This document shows positions 8,778 through 18,233 of a DNA stretch of 64,000 bases, piece after piece. A program made the translations under genes and the position numbers. The notes below the pieces were generated by a model that was given only the letters and a program-made list of their open reading frames with translations, did not search any database and was not told the origin of the DNA. Position 1 is the stretch's first letter. The number at the start of each line of letters is the position of its first letter. This DNA comes from Flavobacteriales bacterium (lineage in GTDB: Bacteria; Bacteroidota; Bacteroidia; NS11-12g; UBA955), in assembly GCA_947496375.1 (NCBI GenBank), contig CANMCY010000006.1, positions 1 through 64,000 on the forward strand, in the 5' to 3' direction.

Positions 8778-8781
8778 CGGT

Positions 8782-10530
8782 ATGTACCGATCGCACACTT
8801 GTGGAGAATTGAAATTGGCCGATGCCGGTAAGGTAGTGACCCTTGCCGGTTGGGCTGCACGCATCCGAACCATGGGAGGTATGGCCTTTATCGATATCCG
8901 TGACCGCTATGGAATTACCCAGCTGGCATTTAATGAGGGATATGATGCAGGCATTCTTGAGCAGGCATCGCAAATAGGTCGTGAGTTTGTAATTCAGGTC
9001 ACCGGAAAGGTGGCAGAGCGGGAAAGTAAGAACCCTCAGATACCTACCGGTGATGTGGAGGTAATTGTTACAGAATTCAAAATACTGAATCCTGCCAAAA
9101 CTCCGCCATTTCTGATTGAAAATGAAACTGACGGTGGTGATGACCTCCGCATGCAATATCGTTACCTGGATTTACGCCGCGAGGTAGTTCGCGCAAATAT
9201 GGTACTGCGGCACAAAATGGCCCAGGAAGTTCGACGCTACCTCAGCGACTCGGATTTTATTGAGGTAGAAACTCCGGTGCTTATTAAAAGTACCCCGGAG
9301 GGAGCCCGAGATTTTGTGGTTCCCAGTCGTCTCAATCCCGGACAGTTTTACGCGCTGCCACAAAGTCCGCAGACCTTTAAGCAATTGCTTATGGTGAGCG
9401 GTTTTGACCGATACTTTCAGATTGTGAAGTGCTTCCGCGATGAGGATTTGCGTGCCGACCGACAGCCCGAGTTTACACAGATAGACTGCGAAATGAGTTT
9501 TGTGGAGCGTGAAGATATTCTGCATGTATTTGAGGGGCTTACCCGTCATTTGTTTCAAAAAGTGAAAGGTATTGACCTTCCTGAAGTCCCGATGATGTCA
9601 TACGCGGATGCCATGCAATTCTATGGTTGTGATAAACCTGATTTGCGATTTGATATGCGCTTTGCGGATTTAAATGACATGGCTAAAGGCAAAGGATTCG
9701 GGGTTTTTGACAATAGTGAAGCTGTGATTGGTATTTGTGCACCGGGTGCTGCGTCCTATACGAGAAAGCAACTGGATGAATTGACAGATTTTGTAAAACG
9801 CCCTCAGATTGGTGCAACCGGTCTCATTTATTGTAGGGTAGAAGCTGATGGAACATTCAAATCGTCGGTAGATAAGTTTTTTGATCAAAACGCGCTTTCC
9901 GGCTGGGCTGCTGCGTGTGGTGCCAACCCCGGTGATTTGATATTGGTTTTGGCCGGTCCTCTCAATAAAGTACGCAAGCAGATGAATGAATTGCGTTTGG
10001 AAATGGGTACCCGATTGGGGCTGCGCGATCCATTCAATTATAAGCCGTTGTGGGTGATTGATTTTCCCCTGCTGGAGCAGGATGAGGAAAGTGGCCGATG
10101 GCATGCAATGCATCACCCCTTTACCAGTCCGCTACCCGAGGATATTCACCTAATGCAATCCGATCCGGGAGCAGTTCGTGCCAACGCCTATGACCTGGTA
10201 ATCAATGGTGTGGAAGTGGGCGGTGGAAGCATTCGCATACACAATCGCAGTTTGCAGGAACGCATGTTTGAATTGCTGGGTTTCACCCCAGAACAGGCCC
10301 GTGCCCAGTTTGGCTTCCTCATGGATGCTTTCGAATACGGGGCGCCTCCACATGGAGGAATTGCCTTTGGCTTCGATCGGCTGTGTAGCTTATTCGGTGG
10401 CAGTGAAACCATCCGCGACTATATTGCATTCCCCAAAAACAATGCAGGCCGCGATGTAATGATAGATGCTCCTTCTGCCCTGGATCAGGAACAACTTGAT
10501 GAACTTTCGGTATCAGTAAAACAGCGCTGA
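8782..10530 (+). CDS. aspS: aspartyl-tRNA synthetase
   Basis: The 582-aa class II synthetase charges tRNA-Asp (possibly also tRNA-Asn; none of the Gln/Asn amidotransferase genes is in view). The N-terminal OB anticodon-binding domain covers roughly residues 1-110 ([17 protein letters not shown] onward). Class II motif 2 reads [19 protein letters not shown] bacterial GAD insertion domain occupies roughly 280-420, and motif 3 is [15 protein letters not shown] near the C-terminus. Length is typical of bacterial AspRS. It is monocistronic, and its end overlaps the convergent dgkA by 18 bases. Confidence 0.97.
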   Translation: MYRSHTCGELKLADAGKVVTLAGWAARIRTMGGMAFIDIRDRYGITQLAFNEGYDAGILEQASQIGREFVIQVTGKVAERESKNPQIPTGDVEVIVTEFKILNPAKTPPFLIENETDGGDDLRMQYRYLDLRREVVRANMVLRHKMAQEVRRYLSDSDFIEVETPVLIKSTPEGARDFVVPSRLNPGQFYALPQSPQTFKQLLMVSGFDRYFQIVKCFRDEDLRADRQPEFTQIDCEMSFVEREDILHVFEGLTRHLFQKVKGIDLPEVPMMSYADAMQFYGCDKPDLRFDMRFADLNDMAKGKGFGVFDNSEAVIGICAPGAASYTRKQLDELTDFVKRPQIGATGLIYCRVEADGTFKSSVDKFFDQNALSGWAAACGANPGDLILVLAGPLNKVRKQMNELRLEMGTRLGLRDPFNYKPLWVIDFPLLEQDEESGRWHAMHHPFTSPLPEDIHLMQSDPGAVRANAYDLVINGVEVGGGSIRIHNRSLQERMFELLGFTPEQARAQFGFLMDAFEYGAPPHGGIAFGFDRLCSLFGGSETIRDYIAFPKNNAGRDVMIDAPSALDQEQLDELSVSVKQR

Positions 10531-10878
10531 TATTCTTACGTAGAAAATCCAGAAACCGGCAATAGCACTGCAGACTGAAGCCAGCAGAACCGCTGCCGCT
10601 GCAATGTCTTTGGCTTTGCCAATGGCCTCATCTCTTTCAGGGTGGATTTTATCCAGTAAAACTTCTATGGCGGAATTTACCAGTTCCAGCCCCATAACCA
10701 GCCCTATGCAGACAAACAGGATGGCCCATTCCATACGTGTGATTTTCAGCCAGATGCCCAGGGAAATGGTGAGTACGGCTACCACCGACTGAATGCGCAG
10801 GTTTCGCTGTTCGTAAAAAGCAGCTTTCAGTCCGTTCAGGGCGTTTTTCAATGAAGATTTGAAATGGATGTTAGGCAT
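10513..10878 (-). CDS. dgkA: diacylglycerol/undecaprenol kinase family protein
   Basis: The 121-aa integral membrane kinase has three hydrophobic segments and the DgkA signature [12 protein letters not shown] followed by [10 protein letters not shown]. The Gram-positive-type relatives of this length phosphorylate undecaprenol as well as diacylglycerol, so a role in lipid carrier recycling is likely. The N-terminus [21 protein letters not shown] is the usual amphipathic start, supporting the ATG at 10878. That ATG directly follows the T-tract of the terminator behind dnaA. The gene therefore depends on read-through or on an unseen promoter inside dnaA. Confidence 0.93.
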   Translation of the reverse strand: MPNIHFKSSLKNALNGLKAAFYEQRNLRIQSVVAVLTISLGIWLKITRMEWAILFVCIGLVMGLELVNSAIEVLLDKIHPERDEAIGKAKDIAAAAVLLASVCSAIAGFWIFYVRISALFY

Positions 10879-10903
10879 AAAAAATCCCGCCGTAGCGGGA
10901 TTT
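10879..10903 (-). terminator. intrinsic terminator of dnaA
   Basis: Read leftward, AATCCCGC, a four-base CTAC... type loop and GCGGGATT form an 8-bp GC-rich stem that runs into six T. It begins 6 bases after the dnaA stop and ends at the base before the dgkA ATG. Confidence 0.85.
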
Positions 10904-10908
10904 AAGGG

Positions 10909-12366
10909 TTAGAATGTGTTGATTTTAATTCGCTTTTCTATTTCCTCCACATCGTGGCGGAATTTTTTATCGGTTTCCATAAGGTCGTTAACGGTCTGGC
11001 AAGCGTGAATCACGGTGCTGTGGTCACGTCCACCGAAGAACATACCGATATTTTTAAGAGAAGCTTTGGTCAGATCTTTGGTAAAATACATGGCAATTTG
11101 GCGTGCCTGAACAATTTCGCGTTTGCGGGTTTTGGATTTTACTGCCTCCACCGGAATGTTGTAAAAATCGCAAACCAATTTTTGTATGTATTCAATGCTG
11201 ATTTCGCGGGTGCTGTTTTTCACAAAATTTTTCACCACTTGCTTGGCCAGGTTCAGGTCAATTTGCTTTCGGGTGAGAGAAGACTGCGCCAACAATGAAA
11301 TGAGGGCACCTTCCAGTTCGCGAATGTTGTTATCTATGTTATGTGCCAGGTACTCCACGATATCGCGGTGCAGGCTGATGCCGTCCTGATACATTTTATT
11401 TTCCAATATGGCCACACGGGTTTCGAAATCGGGCGTTCCCAAATCTGCGCTGAGGCCCCATTTGAATCGGCTGAGCAGTCGCTCATCCATGTTTTTCAAA
11501 TCTTTGGGCGGACGGTCGCAGGTAAGGATTATTTGTTTACCATTCTGGTGAAGGTGGTTGAAAATCTGAAAGAAGATTTCCTGGGTTCTTTCTTTTTTGG
11601 AGAAGAACTGAACATCGTCCACAATCAGCACGTCCAGATATTGATAGAAGTTGATGAACTGATTGTTGTTACCCTGTTTGGCAGAATCAATAAACTGATT
11701 GATAAATTTTTCAGCACTCACAAACACTACCACTTTTTGTTTGTGATTTTGCTTAATCAAATTACCGATGGCGTGAGCTAGGTGGGTTTTACCCAATCCG
11801 CAGCCGCCAAATACCATGAGCGGGTTGAACGCAGTTCCTCCGGGTTTGCTGGCAATGGCCAGACCTGCATTGCGGGCCAGTTTGTTGCACTCACCTTCCA
11901 CAAAATTATCAAATGTGTAGCGTGGATTCAGCTGGCTGTCGATATTCATCTTTTTCAATCCGGGAATGATGAAAGGATTTTTTATCGGCGTATCCAGATT
12001 CACGGGCATACCCAGCTCGTTTTGGGCGGGTTTGCTGCTATTACCGGTAGGGAGGTTAATGGTGTAGGGCATTTGATCGTGCCCGGCAGTTTCAATGATA
12101 ATGTTATACTCAAGTTTGGCTGTTGGCCCAATCACTTTTTTGAGGGTCTTATGCAACAGCTGAACATAGTGTTCTTCCAGCCACTCATAAAAAAACTGGC
12201 TGGGAACCTGTATGGTCAATACTTTATTTTGCAATTTGATAGCCTTGATGGGTTCAAACCACGTTTTATAACTCTGTGGATTGACGTTGTCTTTAATAAT
12301 TTTTAGACATTCCAGCCAGGCTAGTTCATGGCTCTTGTTTTCAGTGGTAGATTTTCCCGGAGTCAT
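10909..12366 (-). CDS. dnaA: chromosomal replication initiator DnaA
   Basis: The 485-aa AAA+ protein binds DnaA boxes and melts the origin. Domain I is at residues 1-90 (LECLKIIKDNVNPQSYKTWFEPI). A short linker follows, then the ATPase domain with Walker A GGCGLGKTH near residue 190 and Walker B VLIVDDVQFF. Domain IV is the C-terminal DNA-binding helix-turn-helix with the family signature GGRDHSTVIHACQTV. The Cys in Walker A (usually Val) is a minor variation. It is followed by a strong terminator. Its 158-bp upstream region holds a 12-bp palindrome, but no recognisable DnaA boxes. Confidence 0.97.
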   Translation of the reverse strand: MTPGKSTTENKSHELAWLECLKIIKDNVNPQSYKTWFEPIKAIKLQNKVLTIQVPSQFFYEWLEEHYVQLLHKTLKKVIGPTAKLEYNIIIETAGHDQMPYTINLPTGNSSKPAQNELGMPVNLDTPIKNPFIIPGLKKMNIDSQLNPRYTFDNFVEGECNKLARNAGLAIASKPGGTAFNPLMVFGGCGLGKTHLAHAIGNLIKQNHKQKVVVFVSAEKFINQFIDSAKQGNNNQFINFYQYLDVLIVDDVQFFSKKERTQEIFFQIFNHLHQNGKQIILTCDRPPKDLKNMDERLLSRFKWGLSADLGTPDFETRVAILENKMYQDGISLHRDIVEYLAHNIDNNIRELEGALISLLAQSSLTRKQIDLNLAKQVVKNFVKNSTREISIEYIQKLVCDFYNIPVEAVKSKTRKREIVQARQIAMYFTKDLTKASLKNIGMFFGGRDHSTVIHACQTVNDLMETDKKFRHDVEEIEKRIKINTF

Positions 12367-12416
12367 TTCTTCATTGAGTGCTATTATGGTTGATTAAGTG
12401 ATTGGTTGTCAGATCA

Positions 12417-12428
12417 TCGTATATACGA
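12417..12428. promoter_or_regulatory. 12-bp perfect palindrome upstream of dnaA
   Basis: TCGTATATACGA is a perfect dyad 50 bases upstream of the dnaA ATG, within an otherwise AT-rich 158-bp spacer (12367-12524). A regulator binding site is possible. I see no TAnnTTTG match in this spacer. Confidence 0.3.
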
Positions 12429-12524
12429 CGAAATATTCTGCTAATAAATAACAAAAATTCACAATGTGCTAACTTTTTTTGCTTGTCTAAAAACTTTTTT
12501 TACAGTAATATATAAGCGCAACGC

Positions 12525-14069
12525 TCAAGCTTTGTATTCTCCGAATTCTTGTCGAAGTACGTCGGCAATTTCGCCTAAAGTAGCATAGCTTTCTACCGCA
12601 GTTAAGATATTAGGCATGAGGTTGTTTCCGTTTCTGGCGGCCTCCGAAAGTTGGGCTAAATTCGCTTGCACCTGACTTTGATTCCTGTCGGATTTTAACT
12701 GCTGCAGTTTTTGGGTCTGCGTGTGTCTGATATTGTCGTCTATTTTCAAAATAGGCGGTGCGGTCTGCTGCTGATCGGAATTGAAAGCATTCACTCCGAC
12801 TATAACTTTCTTACCGTTATCTATATCTTTTTGATAGTTATAGCTGCTTCTGGCAATTTCATCCTGCATCCAGCCCTGTTCCACGGCAGTCACAGCCCCA
12901 CCCATATCGTCGATTAGGGCAATCAGGTTGCGAGCTTCTTTCTCCATCTGATCGGTAAGGTTTTCAATAAAGTAGCTACCTCCCAGCGGGTCTACGGTAT
13001 CTGTGATGCCGCTCTCATGCGCTACTACCTGCTGAGTGCGCAGTGCAATCCGCGCAGCATCCTGTGTGGGCAGGCCCAGGGCTTCATCAAAACCATTGGT
13101 GTGTAAACTTTGTGTGCCACCCAGCACTGCAGCCATAGATTGTATAGCCACACGAACAATGTTTACATCCGGTTGCTGTGCTGTGAGTGTTGAGCCCCCG
13201 GTTTGGGTGTGAAATCGAAGCATCATGGCTTCGGGTGCTGTTGCCCCCATCTCTTTCATCATGGAAGCCCATATTCTTCGGGCAGCGCGAAATTTGGCTA
13301 CTTCCTCAAATAGGTGGTTATGGGCATTGAAAAAGAAGGACAATCGCTTTCCAAACACATCAATGTCAAGGCCTTGCTCCAGGGCGGCTTTAACGTAAGC
13401 TTTGCCGTTAGCGAGGGTAAAAGCAAGCTCTTGCACAGCGGTGCTGCCGGCCTCCCGAATATGGTATCCGCTAATTGAAATGGTATTCCACTTGGGCAAC
13501 TCCCGGCTGCACCAGGCGAAAATATCAGTAATGATGCGCATGCTGGGCCTAACAGGATAAATATAAGTGCCCCTTGCAGCGTATTCCTTTAAAATATCAT
13601 TTTGTATGGTTCCTGAAATTTTGCTTAAATCGGCTCCTTGTTTTTTGGCAAGTGCCACATACATAGCCAGCAGGGTAGAGGCGGTGGCATTGATGGTCAT
13701 GCTGCTGGTAATATTTTGCAGGGTAATGCCCTTGAAAAGGGTTTCCATATCAGCCAGCGAATCAATGGCAACACCCACTTTGCCCACTTCACCCTCACTC
13801 ATGGCGTGGTCACTGTCATAACCAATCTGGGTGGGCAAATCAAATGCTACAGACAGGCCTGTGGTTCCCTGCGAAAGCAGGTAATGATAGCGTTCATTGC
13901 TTTCTTCTGCGGTACTAAAACCCGCATATTGGCGCATCGTCCAAAGACGGCCCCGATACATATCTTTGCGAATGCCGCGGGTAAATGGATATTCTCCGGG
14001 CAACTCTTTCATTCCTGAAGGTTGGCTGTATACCTCTTCAATAGGTATTCCTGAATCTGTTTTCTTCAT
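12525..14069 (-). CDS. methylmalonyl-CoA mutase family protein, substrate-binding subunit without B12 domain
   Basis: The 514-aa protein is the TIM-barrel half of an acyl-CoA mutase. The N-terminal region [15 protein letters not shown] holds the Tyr typical of methylmalonyl-CoA mutases, and [11 protein letters not shown] holds the matching Arg; isobutyryl-CoA mutases use Phe and Gln there. Further signatures are [28 protein letters not shown] and [10 protein letters not shown]. The C-terminal cobalamin-binding domain (DxHxxG) of full-length mutases is missing, so a separate B12 subunit must exist elsewhere. It follows a small membrane protein by 2 bases on the same strand. Exact substrate is inferred from only two positions. 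Confidence 0.88.
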   Translation of the reverse strand: MKKTDSGIPIEEVYSQPSGMKELPGEYPFTRGIRKDMYRGRLWTMRQYAGFSTAEESNERYHYLLSQGTTGLSVAFDLPTQIGYDSDHAMSEGEVGKVGVAIDSLADMETLFKGITLQNITSSMTINATASTLLAMYVALAKKQGADLSKISGTIQNDILKEYAARGTYIYPVRPSMRIITDIFAWCSRELPKWNTISISGYHIREAGSTAVQELAFTLANGKAYVKAALEQGLDIDVFGKRLSFFFNAHNHLFEEVAKFRAARRIWASMMKEMGATAPEAMMLRFHTQTGGSTLTAQQPDVNIVRVAIQSMAAVLGGTQSLHTNGFDEALGLPTQDAARIALRTQQVVAHESGITDTVDPLGGSYFIENLTDQMEKEARNLIALIDDMGGAVTAVEQGWMQDEIARSSYNYQKDIDNGKKVIVGVNAFNSDQQQTAPPILKIDDNIRHTQTQKLQQLKSDRNQSQVQANLAQLSEAARNGNNLMPNILTAVESYATLGEIADVLRQEFGEYKA

Positions 14070-14071
14070 GG

Positions 14072-14611
14072 TTATGGTTGACCAAACATAAGTCCAACTT
14101 CGGCCTTGATAAACTGAATTGCTTTATCTGTGGGTTGTTCGCCGTGATTTTTAAGGTATTCAACAATCATGTTGCTTAGATCATTGGCACTTGCCTGCTC
14201 GGGCATGCCCGAAGATGCCTCAGTGATGAGGCCTATCACCTGCTCTTTTACTACTTTGATAAGATTCCATGCCTGCGGGCTCATGTAAATCTGCTGTGAT
14301 AAATTGTAGTTATACTCATTTTGAACGGTAGTAATAAGGATGTGTCTGAGTGCTTTTCCGCTCATGTCTGGCTGATTGTGCGTTTGCAGCAGCTGAATGG
14401 GACTGATTCTCTCCAGAAACAGGGTCATTCTTTCATAGGCCTGCAGTTTAATGGGGGTTAGCACATGCTGATTTTGTTTTAATACCTCAAGCCGCAATCT
14501 TGACAGTTGTGATTCCCCCTGATTTTTGAGCACAAAATAGGCTGTAAAGAACACCATGATGGCTGGTAGGATGAACTTTAGAACTTCAATAAAGACTTCG
14601 ACGTTGTTCAT
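14072..14611 (-). CDS. membrane-anchored protein of unknown function (DUF7935-like)
   Basis: The 179-aa protein begins [20 protein letters not shown], one N-terminal transmembrane helix, then a soluble, helical, charged domain ([20 protein letters not shown] onward). The start at 14611 is chosen because upstream codons read through the divergent promoter region. It resembles a Bacteroidota-only family I know as DUF7935; function is unknown. It is 2 bases upstream of the mutase gene and presumably co-transcribed. I see no residues that suggest an enzyme. Confidence 0.7.
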   Translation of the reverse strand: MNNVEVFIEVLKFILPAIMVFFTAYFVLKNQGESQLSRLRLEVLKQNQHVLTPIKLQAYERMTLFLERISPIQLLQTHNQPDMSGKALRHILITTVQNEYNYNLSQQIYMSPQAWNLIKVVKEQVIGLITEASSGMPEQASANDLSNMIVEYLKNHGEQPTDKAIQFIKAEVGLMFGQP

Positions 14612-14691
14612 TTTTTGGGTTCTGCAAATATAATTATAATGAGTGCGATTATTGCCATGGGTAGGTGGAAACGATTCGTGTGAAAAACTGT

Positions 14692-14699
14692 TAACTTTG
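14692..14699 (+). promoter_or_regulatory. -7 element of the A-type Fe-S carrier gene
   Basis: TAACTTTG, exact match to TAnnTTTG, ending 12 bases before the ATG at 14712. Predicted leader about 8 bases. Confidence 0.55.
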
Positions 14700-14711
14700 C
14701 ATATTATACTC

Positions 14712-15068
14712 ATGGAAACAACGAATGTTCATGTAGAGGCCCCACCGGTTCAATTTACCCAATCTGCCATCACAGAATTGCATCGCCTGAAGAGTGAACT
14801 GGCCGGTGCTGAAGAATCGTATCTCAGAATTGGAGTTAAAGGTGGCGGCTGTTCCGGATTGAGCTATCTGCTTGCTTTTGATAAAAAGGAGGATGGCGAC
14901 AGAGAGTATGCAGTTGAGGGTATTTCAGTGGTCATGAACAAAGCGCATGTAATGTATGTATTGGGTATGGTAGTAGATTGGGAAAATGGCTTGAATAACC
15001 GGGGATTTACGTTCAATAATCCCAATGCAAAGGAAACCTGTGGCTGCGGTCAGAGTTTCAATGCTTAA
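14712..15068 (+). CDS. A-type iron-sulfur cluster carrier (HesB/IscA/ErpA family)
   Basis: The 118-aa protein carries or inserts Fe-S clusters. The three conserved cysteines are present: C47 in GGGCSGLSY and C110/C112 in the C-terminal ETCGCGQSF. Length and spacing are normal for the family. Which client pathway (Suf or Isc) it serves cannot be told; no suf or isc genes are adjacent. The ATG at 14712 is chosen over an upstream codon because it follows the promoter box. Mrp and NifU, two more Fe-S factors, are at 58-59 kb. Confidence 0.93.
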   Translation: METTNVHVEAPPVQFTQSAITELHRLKSELAGAEESYLRIGVKGGGCSGLSYLLAFDKKEDGDREYAVEGISVVMNKAHVMYVLGMVVDWENGLNNRGFTFNNPNAKETCGCGQSFNA

Positions 15069-15097
15069 GGACCGGTACTTCCTCAATCACATGCTAT

Positions 15098-16324
15098 ATG
15101 CGCATTAAAGAAAATATCAGGCAGGGGCTGGAGGCGGTGAAAACCAACTTGCTGAGGACCGTAATTACGTGCTTGATTATTGCCATTGGTATTGCTGCCC
15201 TGGTGGGAATTCTTACTTCGATAGATGCCATGAACAGCGCAATCACCAAGACATTCTCACGAATGGGGTCCCAAAGTTTTAACATCAGAAACAGTCAGGG
15301 ATTTCAAAGACATGGTGCACCGGGAAGTACTATCGCTGAACCTATATCCTGGATTCAGGCAAGCAGTTTCAAAAAATCGTTTGCCTTTCCTGCCGAAGTA
15401 TCGATTAGCAGAAATGCTGATATGACGGCAAAAGTCCGCTATAAAAACAAGGAAACCAATCCCAATGCCAGGGTTATTGGGGTGGATGAGAACTATCTTA
15501 AAACAGCCAGCTACGAACTGGAACAAGGCCGTAATTTCACATCGAATGATGTGGATCTGGCATTGCCCCTTGCCATCATTGGGAAAGAGATTGCAAATTC
15601 ATTGCTCGGTAAGTCAGGCCTGGGTGAAATCATCAAAGTAAACGGCAAAACTTTTCGTGTGGCAGGAATTTTGGCCGAAAAGGGTTCCAGTATGGGTATG
15701 TCAGGCGGAGATAGGGTTGTGTTTATTCCGGTGAGTCGGTCAAGGATGGATTTTAATAATGGCAAGGAAAATTATTTTATCAATGTCGCTGTAACAAAGA
15801 TTGAACAACTCGATCCGGCCATGGATGAGGCCTATTTGCTCATGCGAAGGGTTCGCGGTCTGGGTAGTGCAAAACCCGATGATTTTGGCCTAACTAAAAG
15901 TGATGCGATTGCCAAGGATGCGATTGACAATTTAAAAATGGTCACCCTGGTAGGAACCATCATTGCCATCATTACCCTGATCGGGGCGGCAGTGAGTCTA
16001 ATGAATATTATGCTGGTATCGGTAACGGAAAGAACCCGTGAGATAGGAGTAAGGAAAGCATTGGGAGCTTCAGCGGCTGTAATTCGAAATCAGTTTTTAA
16101 CGGAGGCCGTTGTGATATGTCAACTCGGCGGACTTGGAGGTATTGTGCTGGGTATACTGCTTGGCAATCTGGTTGGTTTGGGCCTGGGTACCGGTTTCAT
16201 TATTCCTTGGAAATGGATGCTGATGTCGGTACTGGTTTGTATGGTAGTAGGGCTTGTGGCCGGTATTTACCCGGCTACCCGGGCGGCACGCCTCAATCCC
16301 ATCGATGCACTGCGTTTTGAATAA
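15098..16324 (+). CDS. ABC transporter permease, MacB/FtsX type
   Basis: The 408-aa permease has an N-terminal transmembrane helix (LLRTVITCLIIAIGIAALVG), a large periplasmic MacB core domain of about 240 residues, and three C-terminal helices with the FtsX signature ERTREIGVRKALGASAAVI. Such permeases pair with a MacB/LolD-type ATPase and move lipoproteins, peptides or drugs or act as mechanotransmitters. No ATPase gene is adjacent, so the partner is elsewhere. It follows the Fe-S carrier by 29 bases on the same strand and its stop overlaps the next small ORF. Confidence 0.9.
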   Translation: MRIKENIRQGLEAVKTNLLRTVITCLIIAIGIAALVGILTSIDAMNSAITKTFSRMGSQSFNIRNSQGFQRHGAPGSTIAEPISWIQASSFKKSFAFPAEVSISRNADMTAKVRYKNKETNPNARVIGVDENYLKTASYELEQGRNFTSNDVDLALPLAIIGKEIANSLLGKSGLGEIIKVNGKTFRVAGILAEKGSSMGMSGGDRVVFIPVSRSRMDFNNGKENYFINVAVTKIEQLDPAMDEAYLLMRRVRGLGSAKPDDFGLTKSDAIAKDAIDNLKMVTLVGTIIAIITLIGAAVSLMNIMLVSVTERTREIGVRKALGASAAVIRNQFLTEAVVICQLGGLGGIVLGILLGNLVGLGLGTGFIIPWKWMLMSVLVCMVVGLVAGIYPATRAARLNPIDALRFE

Positions 16325-16530
16325 TGGTGCAGTCTGATGTTTTTAATAGCTGGCAAAGCTGGTGCGAACAAAAGTTGAATTGCGAAATCCGATATCTGGA
16401 TAACCGATGTGAGATAAAATTAATGATTTCGCCGATTATCCATCTGGATATTAACCATCAGACCCTCAACGCATCAGGGAAAGCCATTCCGTTTCGGAAT
16501 GTGCTGTCAATAAAGCCGCTGAACCCTTGA
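16324..16530 (+). CDS. small hypothetical protein coupled to the permease gene
   Basis: A 68-aa frame starts at the last base of the permease stop (TAATG) and ends two bases before the convergent gcvT stop. The product has no membrane segment or signal. It contains three cysteines and alternating hydrophobic residues (IIHLDINHQTLNASGKAI) suggestive of beta strands. I do not recognise it. The coupled start and the exact fill of the gap favour a real gene, but its size alone would also fit a chance frame. Confidence 0.45.
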   Translation: MVQSDVFNSWQSWCEQKLNCEIRYLDNRCEIKLMISPIIHLDINHQTLNASGKAIPFRNVLSIKPLNP

Positions 16531-16532
16531 GT

Positions 16533-17633
16533 TTAAAAGAATGGAAGCTTACAGACCTCGCCTTTGAGGAGTTTGCCGCGAACTTCAATAAAAATGGAGC
16601 TTCCCGCCGTGGAGAGCGATGAAGGTACATAAGCCAGGCCAATAGCTTCATTCAGTGTCGGCGACATAGTGCCGCTGGTAACTTCCCCAATGGGGTTGCC
16701 GTTTTCATCGCAAACGGGGTAATGCTGACGTGGAATGCCCTTGTCAATCAGCTTGAAGCCCACCAGTTTTTTAGAGGGCTTATTTTCTTTGAGCTGTTTA
16801 TGATAATCGCTGTTGATGAATGGGTGATTAAATTTGGTAATCCAGCCCAGACCTGCTTCAATGGGTGAGGTGGTATCGTCAATATCATTGCCGTACAGGC
16901 AGAATCCTTTTTCCAGTCGCAAAGTGTCTCTGGCACCCAATCCAATGGGTTTTATACCGGCATCTGCACCTGCAGTAAAAATAGCATCCCACATGGCTCT
17001 GGCATCTGCATTTTTAATATAAATTTCAAAACCACCCGCACCTGTGTAACCGGTATTGCTTATGATTACATCATTAATGCCGGCCATTTCACCAATGGTG
17101 AAATGATAGTATGGTATTTCCGAAAGATTGACGGAAGTGAGCTTTTGCAAAGTGGCTGTTGCCTTAGGCCCCTGCACTGCCAGCAAGCTGTATTGGTCGC
17201 TATGGTTACTTAAGGTAGCCCCAAATTTTTCATTGTGTTTGGAAATCCAGGCAAAGTCCTTGTCAATATTGCCTGCATTGACCACTAGCAGGTATTTTTC
17301 TGCATTCACACGGTATACCAGCAAATCATCCACAATACCTCCATTTTCGTTTGGTAGGCATGAGTACTGCACACGGCCGTCGCTCAAGGTTGATACATCA
17401 TTGCTTGTTACATATTCTACCAGATCGTATGCTTTGGGGCCTTCTACATAGAATTCTCCCATGTGGCTCACGTCAAAAACACCCACTTCGTTGCGAACAG
17501 TATGGTGCTCCTGAATGAGATTTGTATACAATACAGGCATATTGAAGCCCGCGAAAGGAACCATTTTAGCACCCAGTGAGATGTGAAGATCCGACAGGGC
17601 GGTACTTTTTAGATTGGCTGTTTCTGATGACAT
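16533..17633 (-). CDS. gcvT: aminomethyltransferase (glycine cleavage T protein)
   Basis: The 366-aa T protein takes the aminomethyl group from lipoylated GcvH and passes it to tetrahydrofolate, releasing ammonia. Typical regions are [45 protein letters not shown] (folate and catalytic Asp region) and [12 protein letters not shown]. Length is normal. The ATG at 17633 ([10 protein letters not shown]) is chosen because a TAATTTTG box lies 6 bases upstream; an in-frame ATG 24 bases further up would start before that box. gcvH and gcvP are not in the window. Confidence 0.96.
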   Translation of the reverse strand: MSSETANLKSTALSDLHISLGAKMVPFAGFNMPVLYTNLIQEHHTVRNEVGVFDVSHMGEFYVEGPKAYDLVEYVTSNDVSTLSDGRVQYSCLPNENGGIVDDLLVYRVNAEKYLLVVNAGNIDKDFAWISKHNEKFGATLSNHSDQYSLLAVQGPKATATLQKLTSVNLSEIPYYHFTIGEMAGINDVIISNTGYTGAGGFEIYIKNADARAMWDAIFTAGADAGIKPIGLGARDTLRLEKGFCLYGNDIDDTTSPIEAGLGWITKFNHPFINSDYHKQLKENKPSKKLVGFKLIDKGIPRQHYPVCDENGNPIGEVTSGTMSPTLNEAIGLAYVPSSLSTAGSSIFIEVRGKLLKGEVCKLPFF

Positions 17634-17639
17634 TGAGTG

Positions 17640-17647
17640 CAAAATTA
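17640..17647 (-). promoter_or_regulatory. -7 element of gcvT
   Basis: TAATTTTG on the minus strand, exact TAnnTTTG match, ending 6 bases before the gcvT ATG. This decides between two in-frame ATGs. Confidence 0.6.
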
Positions 17648-17695
17648 CAGCATTCATTCCATCAAAGCTTCAATATGCCTGCAATAAATGATGTT

Positions 17696-18214
17696 TTACC
17701 GGATGGATAAGGGGAAGGTCACATCCACATCAGTTTCCCCTTTATCGCAGGTTCCATCCTTGCTTTTGGGCTGGTGTTTGAGGATGATTCTTACCATACC
17801 GCCCGATTTTTTAGCTGGTTTCCATTCCGTAGATAAACCAATGGCAAATTTCCCGTCACTGTCTGTGGCTTTGATATCAAGTACATCTGAAGTCGGACCA
17901 CTGTAGCAAACAAAATGTTCTGAACCTTCATTTCTGATTTCAGTGGTGATGTCTTCATCTCCATTGAAAAACTGTATTTCTCCATTGTAATTTTCTGTTG
18001 AATCGCAAACAATGGTATCCGCCTGTTTAGGAGCATTTCCACCAATGCCGTCGGGGTCGCTCCAGACAAAAGTTTTGGCGGTTCCGCCCAATTTTGGGGT
18101 TAGCGTCAACTTAACCGTGGTGATGTTTTCTCCTTCGTCGTGTTTATGACAGGATGAGAGATTCAACAGCGCTGTTGTGGCTGCCATTAAGACAAGTAAA
18201 TTTGTTTTTTTCAT
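17696..18214 (-). CDS. lipoprotein of the 'type 1 periplasmic binding fold' family, metal locus
   Basis: The 172-aa lipoprotein has a lipobox ending LNLSSC at Cys 22, followed by a metal-binding-like HKHDEGEN. The mature domain has the family pattern I know from proteins annotated 'type 1 periplasmic binding fold superfamily': FVWSDPDGIGG, NYNGEIQFFN, TEIRNEGSEHFVCY and a C-terminal RIILKHQP...GETDVDVTF. These are regularly found beside TonB receptors; function is unproven. It lies 20 bases after the TonB receptor gene, as last gene of the cluster. A periplasm-facing metal-binding role is inferred from the His/Asp/Glu start and the context. Confidence 0.75.
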   Translation of the reverse strand: MKKTNLLVLMAATTALLNLSSCHKHDEGENITTVKLTLTPKLGGTAKTFVWSDPDGIGGNAPKQADTIVCDSTENYNGEIQFFNGDEDITTEIRNEGSEHFVCYSGPTSDVLDIKATDSDGKFAIGLSTEWKPAKKSGGMVRIILKHQPKSKDGTCDKGETDVDVTFPLSIR

Positions 18215-18233
18215 GTTTTTTTCTTATATTAGG

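Noticed and set aside
11782-12306. Long open frame antisense to dnaA, and similar antisense frames in rpoB, rpoC and the peptidase gene
   Set aside because: They are fully inside well-conserved genes, their products resemble nothing, and they reflect codon bias of the sense strand.
12367-12524. Chromosome origin next to dnaA
   Set aside because: The spacer is AT-rich but has no TTATCCACA-type boxes or 13-mer repeats, and dnaA is not accompanied by dnaN or other origin genes.
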